NCBI GenBank assembly: GCA_910587865.1
Contig: CAJUNX010000014.1
Coordinates: forward strand, 1-64,000
Source of the DNA: an uncultured Roseburia sp.
Lineage (GTDB): Bacteria > Bacillota > Clostridia > Lachnospirales > Lachnospiraceae
Length of the DNA stretch: 64,000 nt
Direction of reading: 5' to 3'
The notes beneath the pieces are model-generated. The model saw nothing but the letters and a program-made list of their open reading frames with translations, did no database searches and was not told where the DNA came from. This document shows positions 26,568 to 34,887 of the stretch, piece by piece. Within the stretch, counting starts at the first letter, position 1, and each line of letters opens with the position of its first letter. The position numbers and the translations under genes were made by a program.

Positions 26568-26998
26568 CGTAACCTGCTTTCTGTCACTGTGTTTCTTTCG
26601 GGAATACTTCCTGCCTCATGATCTGCAGACCGACAGCCTCTTTGGGTCAGTCCCTGATTGCAGCGCTTCCCTGTTCCTCTGTGCCGGACAGCTGCCCGTC
26701 AGCGCCTGGCAGCATACCACGGCTGTCCTCCCGTGCCTGGCAGCGTCCACCTGATTCTTTTCAGAGCCATTCCTGCAACATATCACAGCTGCCCGCCAAG
26801 GCGCCCGGCAGCATACCATGGCTGTCCTCCCGTGCCTGGCAGCGTCCACCTGATTCTTTTCAGAGCCATTCCTGCAACATATCACAGCTGCCCGCCAAGG
26901 CGCCCGGCAGCATACTATGGCTGTCCTCCCGTGCCGCCAGGGCGGGTATTCTTTGCGGCTGTCCGTCTGTTCCCGTCAGGGCGGGTGCGCCGGCACAT
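26568..26998. repeat. Non-coding spacer with 99-bp tandem repeats
   Basis: Two full copies and one partial copy of a GC-rich unit beginning CAGCTGCCCG: 26689-26785 (97 bp), 26786-26884 (99 bp) and 26885 to about 26934. Copies are almost identical over TGGCTGTCCTCCCGTGCCTGGCAGCG and the following CTTTTCAGAGCCATTCC. Open frames cross the repeats on both strands but have no ribosome binding site or family match. All other neighbours in this gene run overlap or nearly abut, so the gap is an insertion-type expansion. An internal promoter for capG was not found. Confidence 0.8.
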
Positions 26999-28438
26999 TT
27001 ATGCCTCCGGTGTCACCCTCTCGTAAAACGTATCCGGATGCTCCGCGTCAAACGGCTCATTCGCCCACATCACGGTCACGAGGTTTTCCGTTTCCGACAG
27101 GTTCGTGATGCTGTGGGCGTACCCGGGCAGCATCTGCACAGCGCGCATCTGTTCCCCGGTCACCTCAAACCCGATGACGGGGTATTCCTTCCCGGTCGAC
27201 GGATCCTTCCCGATCCTGCGCTCCCGGATCAGCCCGTGTCCGGCGACCACGATAAAGATTTCCCACTTGCTGTTGTGCCAGTGCTCCCCGCGTACATTTC
27301 CCGGCCTTGCAATGTTGATGCTGACCTGGCCGCAGGATTCTGTTTTTAACAGTTCCGTGAATACGCCGCGGCTGTCCACCTTCATGTCAAGCGGCCAGGA
27401 AACGGCTCCTGCCGGAAGGTACGAAAGATATGTGCTGTACAGCTTTTTTTCGAAACTGTTCTCCGGAATCTGCGGCATGATGAGCGTCTGCGGCATGGAT
27501 TTAAAACGAAGAAGAAGATCCACGATTTCACCGAGGGTGGCATGATGGGTGACGGGGACGTGGCAGTATACAGCCGGTCTGGGATACTTCGTGCCGGGTG
27601 CCGGCGTGTCCGCTATGCGTGATCCGCTTTCTGCGTCTGTCGGAATGTCTGCCATGCGTGATCCGTTTTCTATATCTGTCGAAATGTCTGCCATGCGTGA
27701 TCCGTTTTCTCCGTCTGCCGGAATGTCTGCCATACATACCCCGTTCCCGCCGTGCAGGCCCGGAGCCGGCGGCATCGCGGGAGAATCGCCGGACACCCTG
27801 CTTTCAGACGGATCCGGACAGCCGTGCGCCTTCCCCTCCAGCGCATCCAGCAGTTCTTCCACCAGATCATCAATGTAAACCAGCTCCAGCTCCGTACTCC
27901 TGTCATTTACCGTATAGGGCAGATCATTTGCCACGGCATGGCAGAAGGTCGCTACCGCGGAATTATAGTTCGGGCGGCACCATTTGCCGAACAGATTCGG
28001 GAACCGGTAGATGAGCACCGGTGCCCCGGTGTCCGCACCATACCGGATCAGAAGCTCCTCGCCGGCCAGCTTTGATTTTCCGTATTCCGAACCCGCGAAG
28101 CGGCCTGTGAGGGATGCCTGGACGGAGCTTGCGAGCATGACCGGGCAGGTGTTGCGGTATTTTTTTAAGGTATCCAGAAGAACGGACGTGAATCCGAAAT
28201 TCCCCTTCATAAAGTCCGAAGGATCCTCCGGACGGTTGACGCCTGCCAGATGAAAAACAAAGTCGCAGTGCGCGCATGCCTCCTCCAGGAGGGAGGGCGG
28301 GCTATCCGTGTCGTATTCGTAAATGGTTGTAATGGTCAGATCCGGCCTGGTGCGGTTTTTGCCGTCGCGGATGTTTTTTATGTTTTCCACGAGGTTGCGG
28401 CCCGCAAAGCCGGCGGAGCCGGTAATCAGTATGTTCAT
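26999..28438 (-). CDS. capF: CapF-type bifunctional reductase (SDR plus cupin) with repeat insert
   Basis: The second enzyme of UDP-FucNAc synthesis (CapF/FnlB/WbjC): a C-terminal cupin epimerises and the N-terminal SDR reduces. TGSAGFAGRNL is near residue 6, HLAGVNRP near 64, SEYGKSKLAGEE near 117 (Tyr and Lys) and the cupin metal-site GEHWHNSKWEIF near 393. At 479 residues it is about 110 longer than the roughly 370 of CapF. The excess is a low-complexity insert of 13-residue repeats (about 233-278) plus flanking Pro/Ser-rich sequence, between the SDR core and the segment VTHHATLGEIVDLL. Its ATG overlaps the capE stop by four bases. Confidence 0.9.
   Translation of the reverse strand: MNILITGSAGFAGRNLVENIKNIRDGKNRTRPDLTITTIYEYDTDSPPSLLEEACAHCDFVFHLAGVNRPEDPSDFMKGNFGFTSVLLDTLKKYRNTCPVMLASSVQASLTGRFAGSEYGKSKLAGEELLIRYGADTGAPVLIYRFPNLFGKWCRPNYNSAVATFCHAVANDLPYTVNDRSTELELVYIDDLVEELLDALEGKAHGCPDPSESRVSGDSPAMPPAPGLHGGNGVCMADIPADGENGSRMADISTDIENGSRMADIPTDAESGSRIADTPAPGTKYPRPAVYCHVPVTHHATLGEIVDLLLRFKSMPQTLIMPQIPENSFEKKLYSTYLSYLPAGAVSWPLDMKVDSRGVFTELLKTESCGQVSINIARPGNVRGEHWHNSKWEIFIVVAGHGLIRERRIGKDPSTGKEYPVIGFEVTGEQMRAVQMLPGYAHSITNLSETENLVTVMWANEPFDAEHPDTFYERVTPEA
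27608..27740. repeat. 39-bp tandem repeat inside capF
   Basis: Units start at 27608, 27647, 27686 and (partial) 27725, each exactly 39 bp apart, with the core GCCATGCGTGATCCG. The multiple of three keeps the capF frame; each unit encodes 13 residues of the type GSRMADIPTDAEN. Copy number can change by slippage without a frameshift. Confidence 0.88.
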
Positions 28439-29484
28439 CGGAGTACTCCTGTATGTTCCAGCTGTTCCCTCACATAATCCGTTGTCAGGATCTTTTTTAC
28501 GGTGTCGTCCACATCAAGCAGTGTGGTGCTGTGGCTTGTATACGCCTCGTCCGCCTCTGTCGTGACCTGCCCGTTCACAAAATATTTATCATAGTTTAAG
28601 TCCCGGTTGTCCGCGGAAACCCGGTAGTAGTTCCCCATGTCTTCGGAGCGAAGACGTTCCTCCCTGGTCATCAGCGTCTCGTAAAGCTTTTCACCGTGTC
28701 TTGTCCCGATCACCCGTGTGCCGGTGTCGCCGAACAGACGCTGTACTGCCTCCGCAAGCACGCCGATCGTCGAGGCATCCGCCTTCTGGATGAACAGGTC
28801 GCCCGGATTCGCATGCTCAAAGGCAAACTGCACCAGATCGACCGCCTCGTCAAGGTTCATTAAGAACCGGGTCATGTCCGGGTTGGTGACCGTGACCGGC
28901 TGACCGCTTCTGATCTGATCAATGAATAGCGGAATCACCGAACCGCGGGAACACATGACATTGCCGTACCTGGTACAGCAGATGACCGTCCCGCCGCGCT
29001 CTGCGGCAACCCGCGCGTTTGCCCGCACCACGTGCTCCATCATGGCCTTGGAGGTTCCCATGGCGTTGATCGGGTAGGCAGCCTTGTCCGTGGACAGGCA
29101 GACGACTTTTTTCACCCCGGCCTCAATCGCGGCGTGGAGGACGTTGTTGGTTCCCTCCACGTTTGTCATGACCGCCTCCATGGGGAAAAATTCACAGCTC
29201 GGCACCTGCTTTAAGGCTGCGGCGTGAAAAATAAAATCCACACCCGGCATTGCATCGCGCACCGACTGTGGATCCCTGACGTTTCCGATATAAAATTTTA
29301 CCTTGTTTGCATGTTCCGGGTGGTTTGCCTGGAGATCATGACGCATGTCGTCCTGCTTTTTCTCATCACGGGAAAAGATGCGGATCTCCCCGATGTCGGT
29401 GGCAAGGAAGTGCTTTAAGACGGTGTGGCCGAAGGAGCCGGTGCCGCCGGTGATTAATAACGTGGAATCTTTGAAATTGCTCAT
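28435..29484 (-). CDS. capE: UDP-GlcNAc 4,6-dehydratase/5-epimerase, CapE/FnlA type
   Basis: First enzyme of UDP-N-acetyl-L-fucosamine synthesis. TGGTGSFGHT is near residue 11, the family-specific IFSRDEKKQDDMRHDL near 36, HAAALKQVPSCEFFP near 90, CLSTDKAAYPINAMGTSKAMME near 132 and RYGNVMCSRGSVIPLF near 171. I set the start at ATG 29484 because AAGGAG precedes it; the frame extends upstream without support. The order capE-capF-capG is the biochemical order. It is paralogous to PseB at 1.9 kb but separable by the RDEKKQDD signature. Confidence 0.92.
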   Translation of the reverse strand: MSNFKDSTLLITGGTGSFGHTVLKHFLATDIGEIRIFSRDEKKQDDMRHDLQANHPEHANKVKFYIGNVRDPQSVRDAMPGVDFIFHAAALKQVPSCEFFPMEAVMTNVEGTNNVLHAAIEAGVKKVVCLSTDKAAYPINAMGTSKAMMEHVVRANARVAAERGGTVICCTRYGNVMCSRGSVIPLFIDQIRSGQPVTVTNPDMTRFLMNLDEAVDLVQFAFEHANPGDLFIQKADASTIGVLAEAVQRLFGDTGTRVIGTRHGEKLYETLMTREERLRSEDMGNYYRVSADNRDLNYDKYFVNGQVTTEADEAYTSHSTTLLDVDDTVKKILTTDYVREQLEHTGVLR

Positions 29485-29533
29485 GGAGTGCTCCTTATAT
29501 TCTTTAAAAAAATTTAATACCCAAAATCTATAT

Positions 29534-30628
29534 TTATTTTTCAAGCCTGCCCCTGTATCTCTCATGTTCCATCTTCTCTATTCTGCAGTTCACCGGCATT
29601 TCGATCAAATGGCAGGATAACCATCCTGCCGCCTGTGCAAGGAGAACTGTTAACAGCATTCCTCTGACGGACATCAGCCAGCCCCTGTTTTCGGATGGAA
29701 TGAACAGGTAAAGTGTTAATAATACACGGTGCCAGATATAAACATCAAAAGAAACTCCGGCCCAGTCCGACCAGAACTGCCGGGACACTGCTTTGGAAAA
29801 CCATTCTGAATGGCAGATCGTAATCACGGCAGGCCACAGAAGAAACACAACAATAAAGTCCATATTAGCAGATCCGTATCCCGCCGATATCATTACACCT
29901 GCAAGCAGCAGTCAGGAAAGCAGCTGGATCCCTGTTCTTTTTATATTCACATGTTTCCATATTTCCTTTATCACAATTCCCAGGAAAAATGACATGTATC
30001 CGCGTGCCGTGTAACTGTTCAGAAACGGGAGCTCTGTTCCGTATGTCACAATCCCCATGCCCGCAAAGATGACCGCTGCATAGAAGTAATATACATTTAC
30101 CCCCCCCCCATAGATTTTTTCCGAGCCATGTTACAAAATACAGCACGATATAACACCACATCAGAACACTGATGTACCAGACAGGATTATTCAGCATCGG
30201 ATTCGATGTAGCCCAGCCCGCCTGAATGCCCAGACAGGCAGATACCATTCCCCACAGATCAAATGGTATATTGTAAAGCCACTCGTGATGGATGAAATAA
30301 TAAACGAGCTTCAGAACCGAAAATACTATTACACTGAGTGCATTTAACGGAAGCAGACGTTTGGCCCGCCTGTACAGATATGCCGGAAATGTTATGACTT
30401 CCCCTATTGCCGGTATCCATCCTGACGCACACATCCCGCTGATGATATAAAACAGTTCCACCAAATATCCGAAATAAAATCTGCCTCCGAAAAAATTTAT
30501 CATGGGCCAGCCCCATCGAACCTCCAGCGCCTGCTGGAAATGATGGCAGCGATCAGAATCGTCGCAGCTACCTTAAGAAAATCGAACGACACATCACGCT
30601 TATCATGTCCTGTTTTATTTTTTAACAC
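29534..30628 (-). pseudogene. Acyltransferase family 3 (OafA-like), inactivated
   Basis: A membrane O-acyltransferase broken in three places. From GTG 30628, overlapping the flippase stop, one frame reads FDFLKVAATILI, then the frame changes and continues HHFQQALEVRWGWPMINFFGG, the usual start of the family. A second change falls at a run of ten C (30100-30109), after WLGKNLW. The third frame runs VYYFYAAVIFAGMG to QLLS, is cut by a TGA at 29912-29914, and then resumes MISAGYGSANMDF and on to WHRVLLTLYLF and the stop at 29534. Any product is truncated. The gene would have acetylated the polymer. Confidence 0.85.
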
Positions 30629-31866
30629 TCTTTACCCGCCTCATTTCGTACCGTAAATCCAAACATGATCACCAGTCCCGCATTTACTGTCATATACAGC
30701 AGTGCAGCCCCTGTCAGTCCGCCTTTCTGGCATATCATTCTGCCAAAAGTGAGGGCAAATGCCGCCGCTCCTCCGTATCCGGCCGCAATCATATTCTGTT
30801 TACCCAGTATTGTCAGCGGTATATTCAGATACGCGGCCAGCGCATACAGGCTGCCGCCGGCCAGTATAATGGTAAATTCAGAATAATATCCATTCAGATT
30901 CATATGATAGATCAGCGACAGTAATGGCAGACCTGCCCAGAGAGAAACCAGAAGCACGATAAGCGCAGTGGCAAGAATAAAAATGGCCTGTTTTTTTACC
31001 CTGCTTTTAAATTTGGGGATCAGTCCGGTATCCCATAAGTCACCCAGTTCTTTGACAAATGGCTGATAAACAAACTGGCTGGCCAGTGTCACCATAAAGA
31101 CAGGCAGCATGATATATCCCAGTATCGCCTGCGTATCCCCATCCATATACAGGTCCGTTATATATTTCGGCATATTCCCTACATACATAGCCAGAGTTGA
31201 TCCCAGGAAAAGCGGAAAACATTTACGCATAAGATAACTTATAGAATCTGTATTTTTCCGTTCTTCTGCTTTTTCCCATATCAGTTCTTTTTCAGAAGCC
31301 AGCATGCAGATCCCTGTTAACAGCGAAACCGCTATACCGGATAACAGGGAAGCCTGTATGGAATCCCTACAGATAATACCGATGCATATCAGCGCGGTTA
31401 CTGCCATCTGCCGGAGCGCCATGATCCTGGCTCCCGTTCCAAAATGACCTGCCTGCTGCAGTCTCCCGAGGAAAACATCCTCCAGGGCATCCGTCTCCTT
31501 TAAAACCACGATCAGAAAAATAATCTGGCATTTATGAGAGTCATAGCGGCCGCCCATATAAAAAAAAGAAAGAAACAGAACCGCTATGAATAACGCTGCA
31601 CTTACCGAAAGAATTCTTCCTTTCAGATAATTCTGAAAACTTACCTTTCCGCTATTGTCAGTCGCCTGAAAATTCCGCACACCATACTTTCCGGCTGTCA
31701 GGAAAAGGTTTCCAATGGCATAGGCGATTGTAAGAATCCCGGCTTCACCCGTACCATATTCCCTGGAAATAAATACAAGAAGTATCGCTGCCTGACCGGC
31801 GCTTAACCCGCTTCCGATGATATTCCATATAACAGCCGCAGCGCTTTTATTCCCTGACATTTTCAT
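30622..31866 (-). CDS. Wzx-type oligosaccharide flippase
   Basis: A 414-residue polytopic membrane protein with roughly 12 segments. IWNIIGSGLSAGQAAILLVFISREYG near 14 and YAIGNLFLTAGKYGVRNFQATD near 48 match the polysaccharide transporter family. LGSTLAMYVGNMPKYITDLYM near 216 resembles the mid-protein motif of teichuronic/capsular flippases. Its ATG overlaps the sulfotransferase stop as ATGA. It is the second flippase of this strand (other at 43.5 kb), so two distinct repeat units, or a merged locus, may be involved. Confidence 0.85.
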   Translation of the reverse strand: MKMSGNKSAAAVIWNIIGSGLSAGQAAILLVFISREYGTGEAGILTIAYAIGNLFLTAGKYGVRNFQATDNSGKVSFQNYLKGRILSVSAALFIAVLFLSFFYMGGRYDSHKCQIIFLIVVLKETDALEDVFLGRLQQAGHFGTGARIMALRQMAVTALICIGIICRDSIQASLLSGIAVSLLTGICMLASEKELIWEKAEERKNTDSISYLMRKCFPLFLGSTLAMYVGNMPKYITDLYMDGDTQAILGYIMLPVFMVTLASQFVYQPFVKELGDLWDTGLIPKFKSRVKKQAIFILATALIVLLVSLWAGLPLLSLIYHMNLNGYYSEFTIILAGGSLYALAAYLNIPLTILGKQNMIAAGYGGAAAFALTFGRMICQKGGLTGAALLYMTVNAGLVIMFGFTVRNEAGKEC

Positions 31867-32678
31867 GCATAGCCATACCGCCTGGCTTCTTCAAAATTTA
31901 TCAGATCATTACGGATCTGTTCCGTAATATTTTCCGGAAGCTGCCTTTTTTCCCTTTTCTCATTTTTATTTCTGAAAACGCTGTACGGGTCATCCACGGT
32001 TTTGTTCTGCGACTCATATATAAAATATTCTGTCTGTTCTTTGTATGGAATACCGGAATAATCAAACAGCTCCTTCACCCGTTTCACAGGATCCTTCAGA
32101 AGCTCTTCATACTTCATAATTTTTACCCGGTCAGGATATTTTTTTTCCAATACTTCAATAATTTTGATGTATTCTTTCCATTTGTGATAACCAAAATAAC
32201 GTTCCGGAAGAAGTTCATTTCTTGACGGGGCAAAATACCACTCTTTCTGTATGTCCAGAGACGGATCAAACTCGCGTGGTGCGTTCCAGTAGGAAGAAAT
32301 GACATCCACCGGATTCCTTACAAGTGCAATGATCTTTAAATTGTCATCCATCTCCAGAAGCACAGGCATCATATAATGAAACATTACCTCCTTAAATACC
32401 ATTGTTTCCGGGTTTTCCGCCTTTTCCTCAAATACAGGATACACCCCGTCCCTTTTTCGGTCCGCCTGCTCCAGATACGGATCCCCGGATAAATACAGAT
32501 CTTCAAAAAACTTTTTTATTTCCCCGCTGGCTGAACGCACATGTATTCTGTCCCTGAACGCCCAGGAGTAAAAGGGCTGCATACGGTACAGTACATCCGG
32601 GGCACTGTCAAAAATCTGACCTGTCCATGATGTCCCGGATCTCGGTGTTCCGATAATGCCCACTATATTTTTATACAT
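31863..32678 (-). CDS. PAPS-dependent sulfotransferase
   Basis: A cytosolic sulfotransferase of about 271 residues. The 5'-phosphosulfate loop GIIGTPRSGTSWTG lies near residues 7-20, and the 3'-phosphate-binding element IIALVRNPVDVISSYW near 118-133. MKYEELLKDPVKRVKELFDYSGI near 205 is the usual C-terminal signature. I prefer the ATG at 32678, nine bases after AAGGGA; an ATG at 32687 abuts that site. It overlaps the neighbouring GT2 and flippase genes, so it is part of the glycan run and probably adds sulfate to the lipid-linked sugar. PAPS-making genes are not in the window. Confidence 0.88.
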   Translation of the reverse strand: MYKNIVGIIGTPRSGTSWTGQIFDSAPDVLYRMQPFYSWAFRDRIHVRSASGEIKKFFEDLYLSGDPYLEQADRKRDGVYPVFEEKAENPETMVFKEVMFHYMMPVLLEMDDNLKIIALVRNPVDVISSYWNAPREFDPSLDIQKEWYFAPSRNELLPERYFGYHKWKEYIKIIEVLEKKYPDRVKIMKYEELLKDPVKRVKELFDYSGIPYKEQTEYFIYESQNKTVDDPYSVFRNKNEKREKRQLPENITEQIRNDLINFEEARRYGYA

Positions 32679-33630
32679 CGTTCTCATTCCCTTTCAGATA
32701 TCTGTTTTTTTCTACATGCCGGATTACGTACTGGGGCGAAGCATTCATACAGATATAAATCCGCCCGATATACTCCCCGATCAGTCCCAGCACAACCAGG
32801 ATAACGCCTCCCAGAAAAAGCATCAGAGCCATTAAGGATGTCCATCCCGTAACCACTGTGACATTCCGTATTCTTCTGAAAAGCAGGTATATTCCATATA
32901 TGATCCCGCCGAATGAACTGCACATTCCAAGGGCAATTGCAACCCGTAATGGTTTTACCGAAAAACCGGTCAGTCCGTCCAGCCAGAATGCGACAAGTTT
33001 TCTTAAGGTATAACCGCTTTTCCCGATTTGACGTCTCCGCTCCTCCATCGGAACACCCAGAATATTCTGTGTCGCGCGCAGCATCAGACCATGAAGATAC
33101 GGGTACGGGTTCCTGTACTGCATCATTTCCCGGACAATAAATATCTTTATGGCATAAAAATTGCTTAACTGCAGATTTTTCGGCTTGTCAAGCAGCCAGT
33201 GAAACATGACGGAATTCATCCGGCTTCCCATATTACGGAACAGACTCTGCTTCTTTTTCCCGTACTGGGCCATCACTATATCATATCCGTCCTCAATGCC
33301 GTCCACCAGCTTCCACAGCTCCTGTACCGGACACTGTCCATCATCATCCAGGCATACAACAATTTCACCGCTGACCATGGAAAACCCGGCCATAACAGCC
33401 GACTGCTTTCCGGCATTTTTTGCCAGATCAATGATTGTAATCCGGTTGTCCTTTTTCTGTTCATATATCAGAACCTCATATACACGGTCAGGAGACGAAT
33501 CGTTAACGGCCACTATCTCATAATCATATGTTTCGCTGTCTTTCATCACGCTGCGTATTTCATCAAGAACTCCGGTAATTGTATTCTCACTTCTGTAGCA
33601 TGGAATGACAAAACTGATCCTTTTTTTCAT
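32671..33630 (-). CDS. Family 2 glycosyltransferase, ArnC/GtrB-like
   Basis: A polyprenyl-phosphate glycosyltransferase type enzyme. FVIPCYRSENTI is near residue 7, VAVNDSSPD near 41, CLDDDGQCPVQELW near 93 (DDD metal site) and RRQIGKSGYTLRKLV near 198. Two C-terminal membrane helices (about 225-255 and 265-290) match ArnC/GtrB, which transfer a sugar onto undecaprenyl phosphate. RBS GAGG. It follows wecE after a hairpin, and ArnC enzymes commonly act on 4-amino-4-deoxy sugars, so it may load the WecE product. That link is inference. Confidence 0.87.
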   Translation of the reverse strand: MKKRISFVIPCYRSENTITGVLDEIRSVMKDSETYDYEIVAVNDSSPDRVYEVLIYEQKKDNRITIIDLAKNAGKQSAVMAGFSMVSGEIVVCLDDDGQCPVQELWKLVDGIEDGYDIVMAQYGKKKQSLFRNMGSRMNSVMFHWLLDKPKNLQLSNFYAIKIFIVREMMQYRNPYPYLHGLMLRATQNILGVPMEERRRQIGKSGYTLRKLVAFWLDGLTGFSVKPLRVAIALGMCSSFGGIIYGIYLLFRRIRNVTVVTGWTSLMALMLFLGGVILVVLGLIGEYIGRIYICMNASPQYVIRHVEKNRYLKGNENDV

Positions 33631-33662
33631 TTCAACCTCAGGCGGTACGTTTATTTTATTGA

Positions 33663-33744
33663 TAAAAGTTCAGCCATCCTCTGCGGGATGGCGAATCATG
33701 CTCGCATGAATGAGCACATGTTACAGAGGATGGCTGAACTTTTA
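33663..33744. terminator. 21-bp perfect hairpin overlapping the wecE stop codon
   Basis: TAAAAGTTCAGCCATCCTCTG at 33663-33683 is a perfect inverted copy of 33724-33744. The 40-base loop holds a further GCTC/GAGC pairing. The right arm includes the wecE TAA. On the minus strand it ends CTTTTATC, a short T-rich tail, so it may be an attenuator between wecE and the GT2 gene; the long stem is also compatible with a mobile-repeat remnant. Confidence 0.7.
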
Positions 33745-34887
33745 GGAAAAAAAATTCCTGACGGCATCTGACACTTCGTAAACAGCATCCCCCATATTAT
33801 AGTAGAGAGGAAGCCGCACAAGCCGTTCGCTTTCTTTTGTCGTATAAATATCATCACCACAAAACCTGCCATACCTGCACCCGGCAGGAGAGGAATGCAG
33901 CGGTATATAATGAAAAACGGCACTGATTCCTTTTTCCTTTAAACTGGATATCAGTGCTGTTCTTTCATGTATGTCCTTTACTTTGATATAAAAAATATGG
34001 GCATTATGCTCACACTCATCAGGTATATGGGGAACTTCGATCCGTCCCTTCTGTGCCAGGGGAGCCAGTTCCTGCATGTAAATATTCCAGGACTTCATTC
34101 TGTCCTTTATGATAAGGTCGATGGATTCAAGCTGTCCCAAAAGATATGCGGCATTCAGCTCACTTGGCAGATAGGACGAGCCGATATCAGCCCATGTGTA
34201 TTTATCAATTTCGCCCCGAAAGAATTTACTCCTGTCTGTTCCTTTTTCACGGATGATTTCTGCACGCTCAAAGTTCTTACTATCCCGGAGAAAAATGGCT
34301 CCTCCTTCTCCCATGGAGACATTTTTTGTTTCATGAAAACTCAGACATCCGAAATTTCCCAGTGTTCCCAACGGTCTCCCTTTATACCGGGATGTGATGG
34401 CCTGTGCGGCATCCTCAATTACCTGAAGGCGATACGTCTCTGCAAGATTCATGATCGTATCCATCTCACAGGATACGCCTGCATAATGAACTGGAACAAT
34501 TGCTTTTGTATGTTCCGTTATCGCAGCTTCGATCTGCCTTTCATCGATATTCATGGTATCAGGACGAATATCGATAAACACGATTCGGGAGCCCCTGATG
34601 ACAAATGCGTTTGCAGTGGAAACAAACGTAAAAGAAGGCATGATGACCTCATCGCCTTCTTTTATGTCTGCCAGGATTGCCGCCATTTCAAGAGCAGATG
34701 TGCCGGATGTGGTGAGCAGTGCTTTTCCGCAACCGGTACTGGCTTCCAGCCAGTCGGAACATTTTTTTGTAAATGCACCGTCACCGCAGATTTTGTGTGA
34801 ATGTATTGCAGTACTGATATGACCGAGTTCCGTCCCAAGATACGGAGGGCGGTTAAATGGTATTTTAATTGCACTCAACGATTTCAT
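33742..34887 (-). CDS. wecE: dTDP-4-keto-6-deoxy-glucose 4-aminotransferase, WecE/RffA type
   Basis: A PLP-dependent sugar aminotransferase whose opening IPFNRPPYLGTELGHI and GDEVIMPSFTFVSTANAFV near 80 follow WecE closely; DIRPDTMNIDE near 105 and VIEDAAQAI near 157 support it. The Lys lies in SFHETKNVSMGEGG near 186. WecE makes dTDP-4-amino-4,6-dideoxygalactose. RmlA/RmlB, which supply its substrate, are not in the window and must lie elsewhere. The ATG at 34887 is only two bases from GAAGG; TTG 34878 is an alternative. It overlaps the upstream membrane-protein gene by 23 bases. Confidence 0.85.
   Translation of the reverse strand: MKSLSAIKIPFNRPPYLGTELGHISTAIHSHKICGDGAFTKKCSDWLEASTGCGKALLTTSGTSALEMAAILADIKEGDEVIMPSFTFVSTANAFVIRGSRIVFIDIRPDTMNIDERQIEAAITEHTKAIVPVHYAGVSCEMDTIMNLAETYRLQVIEDAAQAITSRYKGRPLGTLGNFGCLSFHETKNVSMGEGGAIFLRDSKNFERAEIIREKGTDRSKFFRGEIDKYTWADIGSSYLPSELNAAYLLGQLESIDLIIKDRMKSWNIYMQELAPLAQKGRIEVPHIPDECEHNAHIFYIKVKDIHERTALISSLKEKGISAVFHYIPLHSSPAGCRYGRFCGDDIYTTKESERLVRLPLYYNMGDAVYEVSDAVRNFFS

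Noticed and set aside
26689..26934. Tandem repeats as a CRISPR array
   Set aside because: Units are adjacent with no unique spacers and are 99 bp long; no cas genes are present.
26618..27349. A 243-codon plus-strand frame across the capF-capG gap
   Set aside because: It runs through the 99-bp repeats and antisense to capF, has no ribosome binding site and no family resemblance; the repeats simply stay open in several frames.
28435..29484. CapE as a second PseB
   Set aside because: The IFSRDEKKQDDM signature and the capE-capF-capG order identify the FucNAc pathway enzyme.
33967..34800. A 277-codon plus-strand frame
   Set aside because: Exactly antisense to wecE; Cys-rich shadow.
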